This document shows, one piece after another, positions 21,619 to 23,614 of a stretch of DNA of 23,614 nt. This stretch comes from a virus. Numbering within the stretch: position 1 is the first letter of the stretch; each line of letters starts with the position of its first letter. The notes beneath the pieces are model-generated. The model was not told the DNA's origin. It saw only the letters and a program-made list of their open reading frames with translations, and made no database searches. Where the stretch lies: the IMG/VR virus record IMGVR_UViG_3300022871_000115, positions 1 through 23,614 of that record. One strand, given 5' to 3'. Made by a program: the position numbers and the translations under genes.

Positions 21619-21638
21619 TACAACTTATATGTTGTATT
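21617..21638 (+). promoter_or_regulatory. perfect 8-bp inverted repeat (hairpin or operator)
   Basis: AATACAAC (21617-21624) and GTTGTATT (21631-21638) are perfect inverted copies around a 6-base TTATAT loop. They lie between a stop codon and the AAAGGAG of the next gene. There is no T-run, so it is not a standard terminator. Confidence 0.5.
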
Positions 21639-21653
21639 CATAAAGGAGCTGTG

Positions 21654-21812
21654 ATGACCAAAAAGGAATTAGAAAATGAAATATCTAAACAAATTGTTGA
21701 ATTTGAAAAAGATAATCCTGCAATAGGTTGGATAGATATTACAAAGAAGAGTCCTGTTGGATTTAGTAACGAAAAACCTGAAACTACAGCATCAGTAAAG
21801 TTTAAAAATTAG
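21654..21812 (+). CDS. small hydrophilic protein (52 aa)
   Basis: It has a good AAAGGAG about 7 bases upstream, behind the 21617 hairpin. The 52 residues have an N-terminal charged helix (KKELENEISKQIVEF) and a beta-like remainder (IGWIDITKKS, SVKFKN). No family is recognised. Confidence 0.5.
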   Translation: MTKKELENEISKQIVEFEKDNPAIGWIDITKKSPVGFSNEKPETTASVKFKN

Positions 21813-21824
21813 AAAGAGAAATAA

Positions 21825-21989
21825 ATGCCAGTAAAACAACAATATCTTCTTGGAACAATCATATTTTTAGTTGTAGGGTTTTTAATCTGTCTGCAAAGTG
21901 AGAATACTATATATGCCTCAGGTATGCTTTTTGGTGCAATATTATATTTTATAACTTATTTAACAATACCAGAAAATTATTTTATCTAA
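21825..21989 (+). CDS. small two-span membrane protein (54 aa)
   Basis: The ATG follows AGAAAGAGA. The 54-residue product has two hydrophobic spans (about 8-22, YLLGTIIFLVVGFLI, and 31-47, GMLFGAILYFITYLTI) joined by a short polar loop, a hairpin topology. Such proteins can be holin-like or inner-membrane effectors, but nothing specific supports either. It is one of several mini-membrane proteins in this region. Confidence 0.55.
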   Translation: MPVKQQYLLGTIIFLVVGFLICLQSENTIYASGMLFGAILYFITYLTIPENYFI

Positions 21990-21999
21990 AGGAAACAAT

Positions 22000-22368
22000 A
22001 TGAAAGAATTACAAAAAATAATAGTAGATGCACTTGTAGCTATAGAGACAAAAGACGAAGCTTTACTTCCGGATTTAACTGAGAAATCACAAGAGAATAT
22101 GAAAGCAAAGGCCTCTATTATTGCTAAAGCTATATCTACCCAGGGTTACGTAGACTCTGATAAAGTAATGCTAAGTTGGGCAGATAAATTTAATGTTTCT
22201 TTAAAAGCAATGTTTGAGTTATACGCTGAAGATATGGGTTATATTAAGAGTAAAGATATTACTAAGAGTATTAATGATATGATAAAACTAAGAGCTGTTA
22301 TAAACAGATACGAAACTAAACACAGAGAAATTAGTGATGCCGAAGATAGTGCATTGAGAGAGGAATAA
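22000..22368 (+). CDS. helical protein of unknown function (122 aa)
   Basis: It starts after AAAGGAA. The 122 residues are almost entirely helical: an N-terminal helix (KELQKIIVDALVAI), a central part (SIIAKAISTQGYV, DKFNVSLKAMFELYAEDMGYI) resembling a helix-turn-helix or four-helix domain, and a charged C-terminal coiled-coil-like helix. It has no cysteine or catalytic motif. The next gene begins 2 bases after its stop. No family is recognised. Confidence 0.6.
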   Translation: MKELQKIIVDALVAIETKDEALLPDLTEKSQENMKAKASIIAKAISTQGYVDSDKVMLSWADKFNVSLKAMFELYAEDMGYIKSKDITKSINDMIKLRAVINRYETKHREISDAEDSALREE

Positions 22369-22369
22369 A

Positions 22370-22528
22370 ATGGATAGAGAAGAAGCAGAAGAAATAATTT
22401 CAGAGTATGAAAAGTATTCAGATAGAAGTTGCACTTGTTTTCAATCTGCACCTTGTGCTAAGTGTGAGAATTCCCCTTTAGAAGAAGAGTATGATATAGC
22501 CACAACTTATTTGGAGAATTTAGAATGA
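22370..22528 (+). CDS. small acidic protein with cysteine cluster (52 aa)
   Basis: The start has GAGGAA 4-9 bases upstream, within the previous gene's end. The 52 residues are acidic at both ends. The middle has four cysteines as CTC and CAKC, which could hold one zinc. The stop overlaps the next ATG (ATGA). No family is recognised. Confidence 0.5.
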   Translation: MDREEAEEIISEYEKYSDRSCTCFQSAPCAKCENSPLEEEYDIATTYLENLE

Positions 22529-22743
22529 GCTTATTATGTAGAATATTTGGACACAAGCCTCCTGTTTACGCAAAGACAGACTGGTTTAGTCCTGGAGAAC
22601 AATACGCAATCAAGATACAAAGAGGTGCTACCGATGGCACAGGTAGAGTACACGCTAAAGTTATTGTAGAGTGTGCAAGATGTCAGAAACACTTTACAGT
22701 ATGTAGAATTCATTTACCGAAAAATAAACTTGACAAATGCTAA
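22525..22743 (+). CDS. small zinc-binding phage protein, DUF1660-like
   Basis: The 72-residue product begins SLLCRIFGHKPP and has a later CARC pair. This is the N-terminal CxxFGH plus CxRC layout of DUF1660-type prophage proteins, which probably bind zinc through Cys and His. The last codons (KLDKC) overlap the -35 region of the promoter at 22730. It starts in an ATGA overlap with the previous gene. The function of this group is unknown. Confidence 0.6.
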   Translation: MSLLCRIFGHKPPVYAKTDWFSPGEQYAIKIQRGATDGTGRVHAKVIVECARCQKHFTVCRIHLPKNKLDKC

Positions 22744-22758
22744 AAGATGTGTTATACT
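22730..22758 (+). promoter_or_regulatory. sigma70-type promoter, predicted leaderless start
   Basis: TTGACA (22730-22735), 17 bases, TATACT (22753-22758) with extended -10 TGt. The ATG at 22765 lies six bases after the -10, the same spacing as at 7837, so the mRNA should begin at or next to the start codon. Confidence 0.8.
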
Positions 22759-22764
22759 TAAAGC

Positions 22765-22887
22765 ATGAAAAAGAATAAACAAATAAAAAGACTTACATCT
22801 AATACATATAAAGCAATACTCGTATGTATTTGGACTGTAGGTTTTGTAAGTATAGCACTTAATGTATTTATAATGCTTAATTTATAA
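22765..22887 (+). CDS. small single-span membrane peptide, predicted leaderless mRNA
   Basis: The 40-residue product has a very basic N-terminus (KKNKQIKR), then one hydrophobic span (about 17-38). It is predicted as an N-in inner-membrane peptide. No Shine-Dalgarno site fits between the promoter -10 and the ATG. Like the 7837 gene, it combines this promoter arrangement with a small membrane product. No family is recognised. Confidence 0.6.
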   Translation: MKKNKQIKRLTSNTYKAILVCIWTVGFVSIALNVFIMLNL

Positions 22888-22897
22888 GGAACTAAGA

Positions 22898-23062
22898 ATG
22901 AATGATATAGCTATTGAAAAATTGATTGAAGAATTAGACGCTTTTAAAGTTAGACTTGATTTACATAATGACTCAGCAAGATATGAAAAAGATGTCAGAT
23001 GCGTAGATTTTACGTTAAAAAACTTCTATGATTATCTAAAGAAAGGTTATATAGATGACTAA
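22898..23062 (+). CDS. small helical protein (54 aa)
   Basis: It starts after AAGGAA. The 54-residue protein is helical and charged (IEKLIEELDAFKVRLDLH, later TLKNFYDYLKKG). Its stop overlaps the next gene by 8 bases. No family is recognised. Confidence 0.5.
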   Translation: MNDIAIEKLIEELDAFKVRLDLHNDSARYEKDVRCVDFTLKNFYDYLKKGYIDD

Positions 23063-23614
23063 AATAGTAGCTATTTCTGATACACACGGTCTACATCTAA
23101 ATCTGATTCCTATATCTGGCGATATATTAATTCATGCTGGAGATATGGGCATTAACTCTTTATCTACATTAAACGCTATAAATACTTGGTTCGGTAGTTT
23201 AAGCTTTAAACATGTTATCTGCGTAGGTGGTAATCACGATACCTATTTAGAGAAAATAGGTCCCGCCACTTCAAAACAATTATTTACTAATGCTCATTAT
23301 TTACATAATGAATCAATAGAATTAATGGGAAAAAGCTTTTACGGTAGCCCCTACTGTCCTCTGTTCAATAATTGGGCTTTCATGTATGAAAGACTTTCAC
23401 TAGAATTAAAGCAGAACTGGGAACTTGTTCCCTACAAATTAGATTACTTAATTACGCATTGTCCTCCTTATGGAATTTTAGATAGAAATTTAGATGACGA
23501 GAGATGCGGTTGCGAAATATTGGTCAGAGAAATTGCGAAGAAATTTCCGTTGAACTCAATTTTTGGTCACATACATATGAATGGCGGCAGAGTTGTAAAC
23601 TCTGGCGGGATTTC
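23055..23614 (+). CDS. metallophosphoesterase, MPPED/239FB type (3' end outside window)
   Basis: The first 186 residues are visible and the frame is open to the window edge. Calcineurin-fold motifs are SDTH (D9, H11), AGDMG (D30), GGNHD (N60, H61, D62), ITHCPPYGILD and GHIHMNGG close to the end, followed by the start of a VNSGGI strand. The THxPPYGILD step followed by GC, then GHIH, is typical of the MPPED1/239FB group of small phosphodiesterases, which bind purine nucleotides in animals. Probably only 10-20 residues are missing. It starts within the previous gene. The role in a phage is unknown, and RNA or cyclic-nucleotide hydrolysis would be testable options. Confidence 0.87.
   Translation, partial: MTKIVAISDTHGLHLNLIPISGDILIHAGDMGINSLSTLNAINTWFGSLSFKHVICVGGNHDTYLEKIGPATSKQLFTNAHYLHNESIELMGKSFYGSPYCPLFNNWAFMYERLSLELKQNWELVPYKLDYLITHCPPYGILDRNLDDERCGCEILVREIAKKFPLNSIFGHIHMNGGRVVNSGGI

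Noticed and set aside
1-23614. CRISPR array, insertion sequence or integrase
   Set aside because: I saw no spaced repeats of 20-40 bases in series, no transposase or integrase motifs and no terminal inverted repeats.
1-23614. Rho-independent terminators
   Set aside because: No GC-rich hairpin followed by a T-run was found at the gene ends I checked. The 21617 hairpin has no T-run.

Overview
This window reads as part of an AT-rich genome of a tailed bacteriophage (Caudoviricetes). Every gene I can support is on the + strand. The genes are tightly packed with TAATG or ATGA junctions, and many are under 60 codons. The window holds a complete packaging core (terminase small and large subunits, portal), phage replication and recombination genes, and a tRNA that carries its own CCA. 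TAA, TAG and TGA all act as stops, so the genetic code looks standard. Shine-Dalgarno sites of the AAGGAG type and near-perfect sigma70 promoters (TTGACA-N17-TATACT with an extended -10 TGn) fit a Proteobacteria-like host. A heptose kinase of the lipopolysaccharide pathway favours a Gram-negative host. The host itself is an inference.

Layout. (1) Bases 7-6363 form a recombination and nuclease operon: a tiny membrane protein, an SbcD/gp47-type nuclease, a RuvC-like resolvase, an HExxH zincin, a short SbcC/gp46-type ATPase, an M16 zinc peptidase, a second HExxH zincin, a PD-(D/E)XK nuclease and a conserved unknown. (2) Bases 6376-7814 hold a zinc-knuckle protein, a metallophosphoesterase with an N-terminal helix-turn-helix, and a basic peptide. 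(3) Bases 7801-13100 start with a hydrophobic peptide that appears to be leaderless. DeoC aldolase follows, then two small ORFs resembling separated sigma-factor regions 2 and 4, then the terminase subunits and portal. (4) Bases 13103-18780 hold a coiled-coil-like protein, an FmdB zinc ribbon, an HNH-like protein, unknowns, a primase-helicase and an HldE-type kinase. (5) Bases 18789-23614 are a dense field of small proteins. Within it are a minimal site-2 protease (M50), a tRNA with anticodon CAT, a short regulatory region with twin dyad repeats, and at the right edge a truncated MPPED-type phosphoesterase.

How the parts fit. Six closely related promoters (about 1061, 6376, 7801, 13103, 18789 and 22730) divide the strand into transcription units. 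One lies inside the ruvC-like coding region. Two put the predicted transcription start on the ATG of a small membrane protein. SbcCD, RuvC, the PD-(D/E)XK nuclease and the primase-helicase would process and replicate DNA, and the terminase and portal would package it. DeoC would draw on deoxyribose phosphates from nucleotide breakdown.

The unusual part is four zinc metalloprotease-like proteins in about 20 kb: M16, M50 and two HExxH proteins that share a KNEEE motif. With them come several one- or two-span mini-membrane proteins and a heptose kinase, which suggests the phage works on the host envelope or on protein processing.
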